NCBI RefSeq assembly: GCF_003116585.1
Contig: NZ_QEHM01000001.1
Coordinates: 682,001-746,000, forward strand
Source: Albibacillus kandeliae
GTDB lineage: Bacteria; Pseudomonadota; Alphaproteobacteria; Rhodobacterales; Rhodobacteraceae
Direction: 5' to 3'
Length of the DNA: 64,000 nt
The notes beneath the pieces are model-generated. The model made no database searches, was not told the DNA's origin, and worked only from the letters and a program-made list of their open reading frames with translations. Numbering within the stretch: the stretch's first letter is position 1; every line of letters starts with the position of its first letter. Shown here piece after piece: positions 27,134 through 35,717 of the stretch. Both the position numbers and the translations under genes were made by a program.

Positions 27134-29519
27134 TGGCGAAGATCCTCAGCAGGTGCGCAGGCGGCAGGCGGTGCAGGCGCCGGGCGGGCAGGGCGGCGGC
27201 CAGTCCGCCCGCGATGAGTGCAAGCAGGAACAGCCGCAGCCAGTCCGCCGGGAAGAGGTACATCGGCAACCGCCAGCCGAAGGCGGCCACGTTGATCACG
27301 TTCAGCAGCACCCAGGCCAGCGCCAGCCCCAGCGGCAGGGCCAGCAGGGCGGTGATCGCGGCGAGCGCAAGGCTGCGGCAGAGCTCCAGCCGCCCCAGCT
27401 GCGCGCGGGTCAGCCCAAGCGCCCAGGCGGGGGCAACCTGCGGCAGGCGCATGGTCCAGAGTGTCAGCAGCGCGGTCAGGATGGCAAACCCGGCCACGCC
27501 GAGCGTGAGGACGTTCAGGGCGCCGGTGACCACGAAGGTCTTGTCGAAGATCGCCAGGGACGAGGCCTTGAGCGCGGCCTGATCGACGATGGACTCTTCC
27601 GGCAGATCGAAGGACTGGCGCAGATCGCGGGCCAGCGCCTCGGACTTGGCAGGGTCGACGCGAATACCGAAACGGCGGTTCGGAACCTCCGGGTGGTGCG
27701 CGACGAGCGCGGGGATCGAGACCATCACCTGTCCCTTGGGGTTGCCGTAGTCCGAGTAGACCCCGGCCACCGTCAGGGTCCAGTCCGGGGCGATGGTCAC
27801 CGTGTCGCCGGGCCAGAGGTTTTCGCGCCGGGCGAGCTGCTCGTTGATCAGCGCGGCCTCGCCAGCGGCGACCCGATCCCAGACGCCGGGTTCGGAGGCG
27901 ATCAGCGGCCAGTTCTGACGGTAGGTGGCGTGATCGGCCACGCCGTAGAGTTCGCCGGGCTGCCCGGCGAGGGTAATCTCGGCCGAGCGCAGGGGCAGGA
28001 CCGCGTCCGCCCGGCTGGCCAGCCAGCGCTCGATCGCCGCGCCCTGTTCATCGGAGGCCGCGCGAACGTAGAGTTCGGAGGCGAGGCGCTGGTCGAGCCA
28101 GCCGGTAAAGGTCAGCCGGAAGCTCGACACCATCGTGCCTACACCGATGTTCGCGGCGAGCGCTAGGAGCAGCGCCATCAGGGCAAGGGAGAGGCCGGGG
28201 AGCTGCACGCGCATGTCGGCCCAGACCCATTGCGCCACGGGGCCCTTGGCTCGCCGCTGACAGAGCTGAAGACAGGCGTCCACCAGCAGCGGCAGCAACA
28301 AGGCCGCGCCCAGCAGGAGACCCGCAAGCATCACGAAGCCGCCGGTCAGCCCCGGCATCAGCCGAAGGGCGAGATAACCCGCGAGGATCAGCGCGAGCCC
28401 TGCCAGCGCGAGGTGGCGGGCGCCGAGGCCCGAGGCGACGCTGCGCAGGGCCATACCGCTGCTGGCGAGAATGGGCAGCCTGACCAGCGCCCAGATGCCG
28501 CGCGCGCCCGCGAGCCCCGCGCCGACAACAGCCATCGCAAGTCCGCTCAGAACCCAGAGGGGGCGCAGCGTGAGGCCGCCTTCCACCGGGGCGCCGTAGA
28601 GACCGCGCAGGGTGGCGGCCACATCGGGTAGCAGCGCGGCGGCGACAAGATAGCCGAGCACCAGTCCCAGCAGCCCGGCGATGAGCGCGAGGGTCAGCAG
28701 CTCGGCAAGCACGAGGAGGGTGAGATGCCGGGCCGGGAGCCCCAGCGCGCGCAGGGTACGGAACAGCGGCCGGCGCTGTTCCATGACCAGCCCGGCGGTG
28801 CCGTGGACGATGAAGAGCCCCACGGCAAAGGAGAGCAGGCCGAAGGCGGTCAGGTTCAGGTGGAAACTGTCGGTCAGATGCGCGGCGTCCGAGGTCGCGG
28901 AGGGCGACGACAGCGACAGCTGCGGCGCGAGGTCCGCCAGTGGCGCGAGGCCCATCGGCTGGTCGGGGAGCACCAGTATCCGCGAGAGGGCACCCGGCCG
29001 GTCCAGCAGGGCTTCGGCCGTTCCGATGTCTGTCAGCACGACCCCGGCGGGAACGTCCTGCGAGAGGACCAGCCGCGGGTCGCCGTCAAAGCCTTCGGCC
29101 GTCACGCGGCTGGCGAAGAGGCGGCCCGGCGGCGTCAGGACATCCAGTGGCGCGATGCCGGAGAGCGCGGAACTGTCGGGCAGCGCCGGGTAGCTCAGCA
29201 CGTCGACTCCGACGAGGCGCAGGGTGCGACCCCCGAGGCGGATGGGCCCTTCGAGCACCGGGCTCAGTTGCCACCCGGCACGGCGCAGCGCCACGTAGGT
29301 GTCGCTCGGGATCGTGCCGTCGGGCGAGGTCAGCGTCGGCCCCTGGCTCAGCCCGAGGCGGGACGCTGCGGCGGCGTAGCTTGCCCGCGCCTCGGCGTTG
29401 ATCGCCTGCACCGCCGACCAAAGGCCGGTCGCCAGCGCCAGCCCGAGGATCATCGCCACCAGTTGCAGCGGCTGGCGGCGCCAGTGAGAGAGGAGGGCGA
29501 GGAAGGCCCAGCGGGTCAT
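27123..29519 (-). CDS. FtsX-like ABC transporter permease (AttEFGH type)
   Basis: A 798-residue membrane protein with about ten hydrophobic segments and two FtsX domains, each preceded by a long periplasmic part (MacB-PCD-like). Examples are the first helix near LVAMILGLALATGLW, then a cluster of three helices near residues 215-300, and the last cluster near 650-785. It is the MacB/LolE-type mechanotransmission permease. The 4-bp overlap with the ATPase upstream and 11-bp overlap with the AttH-like gene downstream show a single operon. It probably moves or releases an envelope lipid or lipoprotein. Confidence 0.9.
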   Translation of the reverse strand: MTRWAFLALLSHWRRQPLQLVAMILGLALATGLWSAVQAINAEARASYAAAASRLGLSQGPTLTSPDGTIPSDTYVALRRAGWQLSPVLEGPIRLGGRTLRLVGVDVLSYPALPDSSALSGIAPLDVLTPPGRLFASRVTAEGFDGDPRLVLSQDVPAGVVLTDIGTAEALLDRPGALSRILVLPDQPMGLAPLADLAPQLSLSSPSATSDAAHLTDSFHLNLTAFGLLSFAVGLFIVHGTAGLVMEQRRPLFRTLRALGLPARHLTLLVLAELLTLALIAGLLGLVLGYLVAAALLPDVAATLRGLYGAPVEGGLTLRPLWVLSGLAMAVVGAGLAGARGIWALVRLPILASSGMALRSVASGLGARHLALAGLALILAGYLALRLMPGLTGGFVMLAGLLLGAALLLPLLVDACLQLCQRRAKGPVAQWVWADMRVQLPGLSLALMALLLALAANIGVGTMVSSFRLTFTGWLDQRLASELYVRAASDEQGAAIERWLASRADAVLPLRSAEITLAGQPGELYGVADHATYRQNWPLIASEPGVWDRVAAGEAALINEQLARRENLWPGDTVTIAPDWTLTVAGVYSDYGNPKGQVMVSIPALVAHHPEVPNRRFGIRVDPAKSEALARDLRQSFDLPEESIVDQAALKASSLAIFDKTFVVTGALNVLTLGVAGFAILTALLTLWTMRLPQVAPAWALGLTRAQLGRLELCRSLALAAITALLALPLGLALAWVLLNVINVAAFGWRLPMYLFPADWLRLFLLALIAGGLAAALPARRLHRLPPAHLLRIFANER

Positions 29520-30166
29520 GCGACCTGTCCGCTGCCCAGGTGCAGCCTGCGGTCCAGCCGCGCCGCGATGCGTTCGGAATGCGTGACGAGGAACAGCGCC
29601 GCCCCGGTGTCGCGCACGAGGTCCAGCATGAGGTCCAGCACGGCGTCGCCCGTCGCTTCGTCGAGGTTGCCGGTCGGTTCATCCGCCAGCAGCAGCCTGG
29701 GCCGTAAGGCAAGGGCGCGCCCGATGGCCACCCTCTGTTGCTGACCTCCCGATAGTTGTTCGGGGTAGCGCGAGCCGAGATCGGCGAGCCCCAGCCGCTG
29801 TGCCAGCGTGGCGGTCCAGTCCGGATCGTAAGCACCGCCAAGCCGAGCGTGAAAGGCGAGGTTCTGCGCGACGGTCAGGGCAGGGATCAGGTTGAACTGC
29901 TGGAACACCAGCGCCACCGCGCCCCGCCGCAGACCCGCGCGCCCGGCTTCGTCAAGCTGCGAATAAGACGTGCCATCCAGCGTGATCTCACCGGCCTCGA
30001 AGCCGTCGAGCGCCCCCACGAGGTGCAGCAACGTGCTCTTGCCGCTGCCGCTTTCCCCGGTCAGGGCAAGCGTCTCGGACCGGTCGAGCGAGAGCGAAAC
30101 GTCCTTAAGGACCGGCCGCTCGGCACCGGGGTAGGTCTTGGTCACGGATCGGACGTCTAGCAGCAC
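29516..30166 (-). CDS. ABC transporter ATP-binding protein (MacB/LolD type)
   Basis: A 216-residue ATPase. Walker A is GESGSGKST (from about residue 37), the Q-loop is FQQFNL, the signature is LSGGQQQRV, and Walker B is LLLADEPTGNLDE. The LolD/MacB-type extension TGNLD is present. The start codon is GTG at 30166. It energises the FtsX-like permease encoded next, with which it shares a 4-bp overlap. Confidence 0.95.
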   Translation of the reverse strand: MLLDVRSVTKTYPGAERPVLKDVSLSLDRSETLALTGESGSGKSTLLHLVGALDGFEAGEITLDGTSYSQLDEAGRAGLRRGAVALVFQQFNLIPALTVAQNLAFHARLGGAYDPDWTATLAQRLGLADLGSRYPEQLSGGQQQRVAIGRALALRPRLLLADEPTGNLDEATGDAVLDLMLDLVRDTGAALFLVTHSERIAARLDRRLHLGSGQVA

Positions 30167-30317
30167 ACCGTTCTCCGGCAGATCTTGGCCCGCGACGGGC
30201 CGGTGGCATCCCGTCGCGGAGGATGCCGGTTTTGGCCGGGGTGTCCAGCCGTGCGGGCGGTTTTGCTACGTCGCGCCGCATCTGGCGCGCGGGCGAGGCC
30301 GGCCCTATCTTGGCGGT

Positions 30318-30659
30318 ATGGAAAATCGCGTGCCGCTCGCCCTCAGTCTGGTCTGCCTTGCACTGGTCTTGCCACGCTCAGGGATTGCGGACATCTCTTC
30401 GGAGATGGCGCGGTCGGTCTGCGAGCGCGAGGCGCGCAATCTCAGCGGGTACTCCGGCGGTCTGGTACCGGACCTGTCCACCGGGCGGTTTTCGCTCGGC
30501 GTCAGCGGGTCTGCCTCGGTCGGCGTCGTGCGCAGCTGGGGCGACGGCCCGGGCGCCACTGCGCCAGCCCATGCCGGCGAAGGCGCACGGGAAAAACGCC
30601 GTCTGGAGCGCAAGGAGCGATACCAGCAGGTGTACGAGTCTTGCATGGCCGGAAAGTAG
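30318..30659 (+). CDS. Small exported protein of unknown function
   Basis: A 113-residue protein with a clear signal peptide (VPLALSLVCLALVLPRSG) and a mature part carrying two Cys (SVCEREARN and YESCMAGK) that could form a disulfide. The C-terminal third is rich in Glu, Lys and Arg. The ATG at 30318 was chosen because the signal peptide begins there; a longer frame upstream has no such sense. No domain is recognised. It is divergent from the ABC ATPase gene and convergent with the histone-deacetylase-like gene. Confidence 0.6.
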   Translation: MENRVPLALSLVCLALVLPRSGIADISSEMARSVCEREARNLSGYSGGLVPDLSTGRFSLGVSGSASVGVVRSWGDGPGATAPAHAGEGAREKRRLERKERYQQVYESCMAGK

Positions 30660-30718
30660 ATATTTTTCAAGCATTAACGGGTCGAATCTGATCTGTTATG
30701 TGAGGTTTTTCGACCCCG

Positions 30719-31873
30719 CTAGGCCTCTGAACGGAGCCGAGCCTCCAGCTGCGAGACGCGCGTGCGGACCAACTCGCTGGCCGGAGCCCGATTGGGCGCA
30801 TCGCGCAGCGTGGTGAACCAGTGCTCGGGCGGGTTGCGACCCGCACGGCGTGTACAGCTCAGCCGGCGCAACACGGCTTCGGCCTCCGATGGCAGGCGGT
30901 CGGGGATCTCGTAGCCATTCAGCACGGCCCAGACCCCGCTCCACAGCCGCCCCACCGACCAGGGATTGTACCCGCCGCCGCCGGTGACCAGCAGGCGCGG
31001 CGCGATGCGCTTCAAGGCTGCGACCGTCTCCCAGTGGGCATTGTTCGAGAAGTGGAGGCGCGAGAGCGGATCCTCCGTCACGGCGTCGGCCCCGCATTGC
31101 AGCACCACCGCCTCGGCGCGATGCCGTACCACCGCGGGCAGGATCACCCTGTCGAGCGCCTGAGCGAAGTCCTCGTCGCCGCTCTCGCGCGGGAGGGGCA
31201 GGTTGAAGACATTGCCGCATCCCCGGTCCTCCAGCGCCCCGGTGAAGGGCCACCGGCGCTCCTCGTGGGTCGAGACCAGCAGGACCTCCGGCTCGTTCTC
31301 GAAGGCGGCCTCGACGCCGTCGCAGTGATGCGCGTCGATATCCACGTAGGCGATCCGCCGCAGTCCGCGCTGGCGCAGGGTCAGGACGGCCAACACCGGG
31401 TCGTTGAAGAAACAGAAGCCCCCGGCGCGGTCGGGAAACCCGTGGTGGGTGCCGCCCGCGGGGTGATAAACGGTGTGCCCGGCGGCGACCAGGTCGGCCG
31501 CCAGCAGCGCACCGCCAGCCGAGGTTGCGGGGCGGCGGAACATCTCCGGGTAGACCGGGTTCGACAGCGTTCCGATGTGATGGCGCAGCCGGACCTCCTC
31601 GCTGACCTGCTGGCTGGCCTCGGCGGCCTGCAGCGCCGCGACATAGGCCGGGGTGTGGAAGATCTCGAGCGCCGCGGGCCGGATGCGGGGGCTGGTCCGG
31701 TAAACGCTCCGGGGCAGCCAGCCCATGGCACGCGACAGGTCGGTGACCACGGGAACGCGCGGAATCGCCAGCGGATGCGCGTGCCCATAGGTCGACCCGC
31801 GGTATATTTCGTTGCCGAGGAACAGGGGCGGTGCCGTTTCTGTGGTCGGCATGCGTTGCATCGAGGCATCCAT
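30719..31873 (-). CDS. Histone deacetylase-family amidohydrolase (AcuC-like)
   Basis: A 384-residue zinc amidohydrolase of the arginase/deacetylase superfamily. The metal and proton-relay motifs are present: GGTHHGFPD, DIDAHHCDGVEAAF, QCGADAVTEDPL and GGGGYNPWSVGR. Bacterial relatives remove acetyl groups from proteins, polyamines or acetoin-pathway substrates. The start at 31873 is tentative, as in-frame ATGs 12 and 21 bases downstream are also possible. It is divergent from the YihY-family gene. Confidence 0.9.
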   Translation of the reverse strand: MDASMQRMPTTETAPPLFLGNEIYRGSTYGHAHPLAIPRVPVVTDLSRAMGWLPRSVYRTSPRIRPAALEIFHTPAYVAALQAAEASQQVSEEVRLRHHIGTLSNPVYPEMFRRPATSAGGALLAADLVAAGHTVYHPAGGTHHGFPDRAGGFCFFNDPVLAVLTLRQRGLRRIAYVDIDAHHCDGVEAAFENEPEVLLVSTHEERRWPFTGALEDRGCGNVFNLPLPRESGDEDFAQALDRVILPAVVRHRAEAVVLQCGADAVTEDPLSRLHFSNNAHWETVAALKRIAPRLLVTGGGGYNPWSVGRLWSGVWAVLNGYEIPDRLPSEAEAVLRRLSCTRRAGRNPPEHWFTTLRDAPNRAPASELVRTRVSQLEARLRSEA

Positions 31874-31954
31874 CCGGCCATGCTGCCGCTTTTTCCGCGG
31901 TGCCGCAATCGGCAGCGGTGGTCACGGTGCCGTTATCGCACTAAGTCCTTGCCC

Positions 31955-32881
31955 ATGCAGACCGAACGCTATCGATGGGACAGTCTACCGCGCGCCCTGC
32001 TGACCGCCTTCAAGCGGTTCGGCGGCAATCATGGTTTCATCCTGTCGAGCCATGTCGCCATGTCGATGATGCTGGCGCTGTTCCCCTTCATGCTCTTCGT
32101 GGTCTCGCTGGGCGGTGCGGTGTCGCGTGACCTGAACATCGACGACCTGATCGCGACGATCTTCGGCCTCTGGCCCGATACCATCGCCGAACCCATCGTT
32201 CGCGAGATCCGTGCCGTGCTCTCCGAGAGCAGCGGTCGCCTGATCACCGTCGGCGGGGTGCTGGCGATCTACTTCGCCTCCAACGGGGTCGACGCGGTGC
32301 GCCTGGCCGTAAGCTATGCCTACCGCGAGACCGACCCGCGCCCGTTCTGGAAGACGCGCCTGCTGTGCATCCTCTTCGTGGTGATCGGCGGGCTGCTGCT
32401 GATCCTCGCGCTGACCATCGGGCTGGGCTTGCCGACCTACCTGCGGCTGGTCACGGAAGCGATGCCGGAAGAACTGATGGACTGGGGCGACAAGATCGCC
32501 CTGATCGGCTGGCTCGAGAGCGGGCTGCTGCGCTTTCTCGTCACCCTGACGGTACTGTGCTTCGTCGTTTCGGCCTGCCACATCTGGCTACCGGGGCTGC
32601 ACCTGCGGCCCCGCCAGATCTGGCCGGGGGTGGCGCTGACCATCCTGCTCTGGATCGCCGGGGTCTGGGGCTTCTCGATCTACATCAACAGGTTCGCGGC
32701 CTACAGCGCCACCTATGCCGGTCTGGCCGGGGCGATGGCGGCGCTGATCTTCCTCTACCTGCTGGCCGCCATCCTGATCCTCGGGGCCGAGTTCAACGGC
32801 GCGCTGATCCGCCAGCACCTGCCGGGCGAGGACGAGCCGGGACCGGATCCGCTCGCGCCGGACCAGGACAATTCGGATTAA
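31955..32881 (+). CDS. YihY/BrkB-family inner-membrane protein
   Basis: A 308-residue protein with six hydrophobic segments and the family pattern: SSHVAMSMMLALFPFMLF at the first helix, then SSGRLITVGGVLAIYFASNG, and the C-terminal TYAGLAGAMAALIFLYLLAAILILGAEF region, given here in parts TYAGLAGAMAALIFLYLLAA and ILILGAEF. The family (also called UPF0761/RNase BN by old mislabelling) is of unknown function. The ATG at 31955 gives the normal family length. It ends with an acidic tail. Confidence 0.9.
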   Translation: MQTERYRWDSLPRALLTAFKRFGGNHGFILSSHVAMSMMLALFPFMLFVVSLGGAVSRDLNIDDLIATIFGLWPDTIAEPIVREIRAVLSESSGRLITVGGVLAIYFASNGVDAVRLAVSYAYRETDPRPFWKTRLLCILFVVIGGLLLILALTIGLGLPTYLRLVTEAMPEELMDWGDKIALIGWLESGLLRFLVTLTVLCFVVSACHIWLPGLHLRPRQIWPGVALTILLWIAGVWGFSIYINRFAAYSATYAGLAGAMAALIFLYLLAAILILGAEFNGALIRQHLPGEDEPGPDPLAPDQDNSD

Positions 32882-32981
32882 ACTGCACTGAATTTCCGCG
32901 TCTTCGCCCGCCCTGCGCCACGCTTCGGGCGCAATCCGGGGCGAGTGTGCCCTCCGTCGTTACGAGCGGAGACGCAGGTCA

Positions 32982-33248
32982 ATGGAAACACTCAAGCCCG
33001 GTTCGCGCCATGGCATGCTGTTCGAACTGCTGCGACAGCAGGTGGTTTCCGATGCCTCCTCCCGTGTGGCGGCCCACCCCGAGCACGGGCTGATCGAGGC
33101 GATGCATGCCGACAGGTTCCTGTCCCGCGCCCTCAACTCGTGGAACCTCCCCGAACCCGAGGAAGAGCCGGAGGTCGGTGCGGCGCGGCAGTCAGCCCCG
33201 AAAGCCGCGGGCTACCACGAATTTTTCCGAGCTATCCGAGCGGGATGA
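32982..33248 (+). CDS. Small hypothetical protein overlapping the rlmE 3' end
   Basis: An 88-residue protein with host-like codon use over its first two thirds. It has a helical N-terminal half ([19 protein letters not shown]) and an acidic linker (EPEEEPEVG). Its last 57 bases overlap the convergent rlmE gene. A weak ribosome-binding site (gcggag) lies upstream. No domain is recognised; it could be a real short gene or, less likely, a chance frame. Confidence 0.45.
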   Translation: METLKPGSRHGMLFELLRQQVVSDASSRVAAHPEHGLIEAMHADRFLSRALNSWNLPEPEEEPEVGAARQSAPKAAGYHEFFRAIRAG

Positions 33249-33908
33249 GGGCGGCTTGACGTTCGCCACGCTGGTGAACTTCTGCTTCAGGAGCTTCTGC
33301 AATTCACCCTCGGCGCCACCGGCGAGGACCTTTGCCACGAAGGTGCCGCCTTCTTCCAGCACGTCGAAGGCCAGGTAGGCGGCAGCTTCGCACAGGGCGA
33401 TGATGCGCAGGTGATCGGTCTGCTTGTGGCCCGAAGAGGCGGCGGCCATGTCGCTCATCACAACGTCGGCCTTGCCGCCCAGCCATTCCTTGACCAGTTC
33501 GTCGGCATCGTCCTGCATGAAATCGAGCTGGTGAATCTCGGCGCCCGGCAGCGGTTCGACCTCCTGCAAGTCCACGCCGAGGATGCGCCCGACAGCCTTG
33601 CCCTGCTTCTCCCCCAGAGCGTTGACCCGCTTGACCGCAACCTGCATCCAGCCCCCGGGCGCACAGCCGAGGTCGAGGACCCGGGCGCCGGGCACGAGAA
33701 AGCGGAACTTGTCGTCGAGTTCCATGATCTTGAAGGCCGCGCGCCCGCGATAGCCCTCGGCCTTGGCCCGCTGGACATAGGGATCGTTCAGCTGCCGCTG
33801 CAGCCAACGGGTCGAGCTCAGCTTGCGCCCGCGCGCGGTCTTGACCTTGACCGTGAGGTCGCGCTGTCCGCGTCCCGATGTGTTGCGTCCGTCCGGTTTC
33901 TTGGCCAT
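33192..33908 (-). CDS. rlmE: 23S rRNA 2'-O-methyltransferase (U2552)
   Basis: A 238-residue RrmJ/FtsJ-type methyltransferase. The SAM motif is [15 protein letters not shown] and the catalytic K-D-K-E tetrad is indicated by RAAFKI, VMSDMAA, FVAKVL and SEKFVVA. It methylates U2552 of 23S rRNA in the assembling 50S subunit, a heat-shock-linked step. The ATG at 33908 follows caggag at normal spacing. The basic N-terminal extension ([15 protein letters not shown]) is common in alphaproteobacteria. It lies downstream of the ppx-like gene on the same strand. Confidence 0.95.
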   Translation of the reverse strand: MAKKPDGRNTSGRGQRDLTVKVKTARGRKLSSTRWLQRQLNDPYVQRAKAEGYRGRAAFKIMELDDKFRFLVPGARVLDLGCAPGGWMQVAVKRVNALGEKQGKAVGRILGVDLQEVEPLPGAEIHQLDFMQDDADELVKEWLGGKADVVMSDMAAASSGHKQTDHLRIIALCEAAAYLAFDVLEEGGTFVAKVLAGGAEGELQKLLKQKFTSVANVKPPSSRSDSSEKFVVARGFRG

Positions 33909-33974
33909 CGTCTCAATCTCCTGATCCGGCGCCATAGCCTGCGGCGGTCTCTCCGGCAAGACCGCGCGGCCTGC

Positions 33975-34000
33975 TTCTTTGGGTCCCAAGTATCCCGGGG
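33975..34000. repeat. Dispersed intergenic repeat, copy B (ttctttgggt type)
   Basis: Second copy of the element at 5305-5331, one mismatch in 26 bases (t to c after ttctttgggt). It lies between the ppx-like stop and the rlmE start and is followed by a short inverted repeat (ttggccgcgaggccaa). Confidence 0.6.
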
Positions 34001-34020
34001 GTGAATTGGCCGCGAGGCCA

Positions 34021-34042
34021 AGAGGGGGCAGCGCCCCCTTTT
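34021..34042 (-). terminator. Hairpin terminator after the ppx-like gene
   Basis: Arms aggggg-c (34023-34029) and gccccct (34033-34039) close a 3-base loop; the flanks are A-rich on one side and T-rich on the other, so it may act on both strands. It sits 11 bases after the ppx-like stop on the minus strand. Confidence 0.6.
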
Positions 34043-34052
34043 CGACGCCCGA

Positions 34053-35165
34053 TCAGAAGGGCCCGTCCTCCAGCACACCGTCCGCGCTCATCTGGGCGTA
34101 GAGCAGTCCCTCGCGCAGGCCGCGGTCGGCCACGCTCAGCCGGTCGGTTGGCCAGCAGCGCAGCAGCGCCTGCAGGATGGCGGCGCCCGACATGATCAGG
34201 GTCTGCCGGTCCTCGCCGATGCGCGGGTCGCGGCGGCGCCCGGCGGGGCCGAGTTCGAGGTAGCGGCGGATCACCTTGTCGATCTGGTCCGAGGTCATGC
34301 GCAGCCCGTCGACCTTGGTGCGGTCGTAGCGCTTGAGGCCGAGATGGCTGGCTGCCACGGTGGTCACGGTGCCCGAGGTGCCAACGATCTGGAACCCCTC
34401 ACGCACCTGCTCGTCCTTGTATGGCGCGAAATCGGCGAGGTTTTCCTCGAAATACCAGCTCATCAGCGCAAAGCGCGCGGCGTCATCCTCCACGTCCGAG
34501 AACTGGTCGCGCAGGGTGGCGACGCCGAGGGGAACCGAGATCCAGTCCACCACCTTCGCGGCCGGAAAGGGGCTCTCGGGCGGGTGGAACCCGGCGTGCA
34601 GGCGCATGATGGCGCGCGGCCGGTCGCGGGCGGGCACGGATGAGATGTCGATCCAGACAAGCTCGGTCGAGCCGCCGCCGATGTCGACGACCAGCAGCTG
34701 TTCGGTCTTGGTGGAGACCAGCGGCGCGCAGGAGATCACCGCCAGCCGGGCTTCCTCCTCCGGCTGGATCACCTCCAGCGTCATGCCGGTTTCGCGCTTC
34801 ACCTGGCGGATGAATTCGCGCGAGTTCTTGGCACGGCGGCAGGCCTCGGTGGTGACCAGCCGCATCCGGGTGACCTTGTTGCGCTTGAGCTTCTGCTGAC
34901 AGATTCGCAGCGCCTGCACGGTGCGTGCCATGGACGAGCGCGACAGCCGACCGGTCCGCTCCAGCCCGGTGCCGAGCTGGACGGATTTCGAGAAGCTGTC
35001 GACCACATGGAAACCGCTGCCCTTGGGCTGGGCGATCAGCATGCGGCAACTGTTGGTGCCCAGGTCCAGCGCGGCATAGAGCTCGCTTGGATCGGGCGGG
35101 GTCGGCGCGGGGCTTTCGACCGCTTTCGGGAACGCGCCCGCACCAGTGGGACGCTTGGGCGCCAT
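34053..35165 (-). CDS. Ppx/GppA-family phosphatase (exopolyphosphatase-like)
   Basis: A 370-residue ASKHA-fold phosphatase. The phosphate-1 motif is YAALDLGTNSCRMLIA, phosphate-2 is VVDIGGGSTELVW, and the glutamate region is TTEACRRAKNSREF. Family members hydrolyse inorganic polyphosphate or the terminal phosphate of pppGpp. It lacks the C-terminal HD domain of long Ppx proteins, so the short form. It precedes rlmE on the same strand. A proline-rich N-terminal tail (ESPAPTPPDPSE) precedes the catalytic domain. Confidence 0.92.
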   Translation of the reverse strand: MAPKRPTGAGAFPKAVESPAPTPPDPSELYAALDLGTNSCRMLIAQPKGSGFHVVDSFSKSVQLGTGLERTGRLSRSSMARTVQALRICQQKLKRNKVTRMRLVTTEACRRAKNSREFIRQVKRETGMTLEVIQPEEEARLAVISCAPLVSTKTEQLLVVDIGGGSTELVWIDISSVPARDRPRAIMRLHAGFHPPESPFPAAKVVDWISVPLGVATLRDQFSDVEDDAARFALMSWYFEENLADFAPYKDEQVREGFQIVGTSGTVTTVAASHLGLKRYDRTKVDGLRMTSDQIDKVIRRYLELGPAGRRRDPRIGEDRQTLIMSGAAILQALLRCWPTDRLSVADRGLREGLLYAQMSADGVLEDGPF

Positions 35166-35394
35166 TTGTAACGCCCTCCGATTTTCGAGTTGTCTTTACG
35201 ATAGGGGCGCGGCCGGTTTCGCGCAAGGTCTCGTATCGCGGGAACGGCAGGTGGCAAGCTCTCGCCGGGGCGATTTATTGTTGTGCTGCCTGTCGCCGCG
35301 CCGACGTCGCTCGTATCACGGGTTGTGTCGAAAACGGCACGTGGCGGGGGCGGGGGCTGACGTATTTAGGGCCGAAGAGAAGAGGAATCAGACG

Positions 35395-35691
35395 ATGCCG
35401 GATGTCACAATCGTGTATTGGCGCGATATCCCCGCGCAGGTGATCGTGGGCAAGGGCCGTCGTGGTTCCAAGCGGCAGCTGGCCGAGCGCTTTGAACAGG
35501 CGATCGACCGGGCGGCGATGAAGGTGAATGCCAAGGATACGGATGCGTACCTTGCGGAATGGCGCAAAGGCGAGCCCTACGAGGTGGAGGGCGAACCGGA
35601 CGCGGTGGCAGAGGCCGAGGCGGTTCGGCTCGAGACGGAATACGACACGAACCGCATCAAGGCCCTGATCGACAACGACGGGTGGGCATGA
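35395..35691 (+). CDS. Small 'virulence factor' family protein of the one-carbon operon
   Basis: A 98-residue protein beginning MPDVTIVYWRDIPAQVIVGK, matching the short conserved proteins in the Pfam family named Virulence_fact. The name comes from a legacy annotation, and the function is unknown. In Rhodobacteraceae it is regularly found before MetF-like and methyltetrahydrofolate:corrinoid methyltransferase genes, as here (27 bases to the next ATG). A ribosome-binding site (aggaat) precedes ATG 35395. Confidence 0.8.
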   Translation: MPDVTIVYWRDIPAQVIVGKGRRGSKRQLAERFEQAIDRAAMKVNAKDTDAYLAEWRKGEPYEVEGEPDAVAEAEAVRLETEYDTNRIKALIDNDGWA

Positions 35692-35717
35692 GTCCACGAT
35701 CCTTATGGGAGGCCGCC

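Noticed and set aside
30679-30716. Hairpin gggtcgaa/ttcgaccc between the small exported protein and the deacetylase-like gene
   Set aside because: The 22-base loop and lack of a T run make it too weak to call a terminator.
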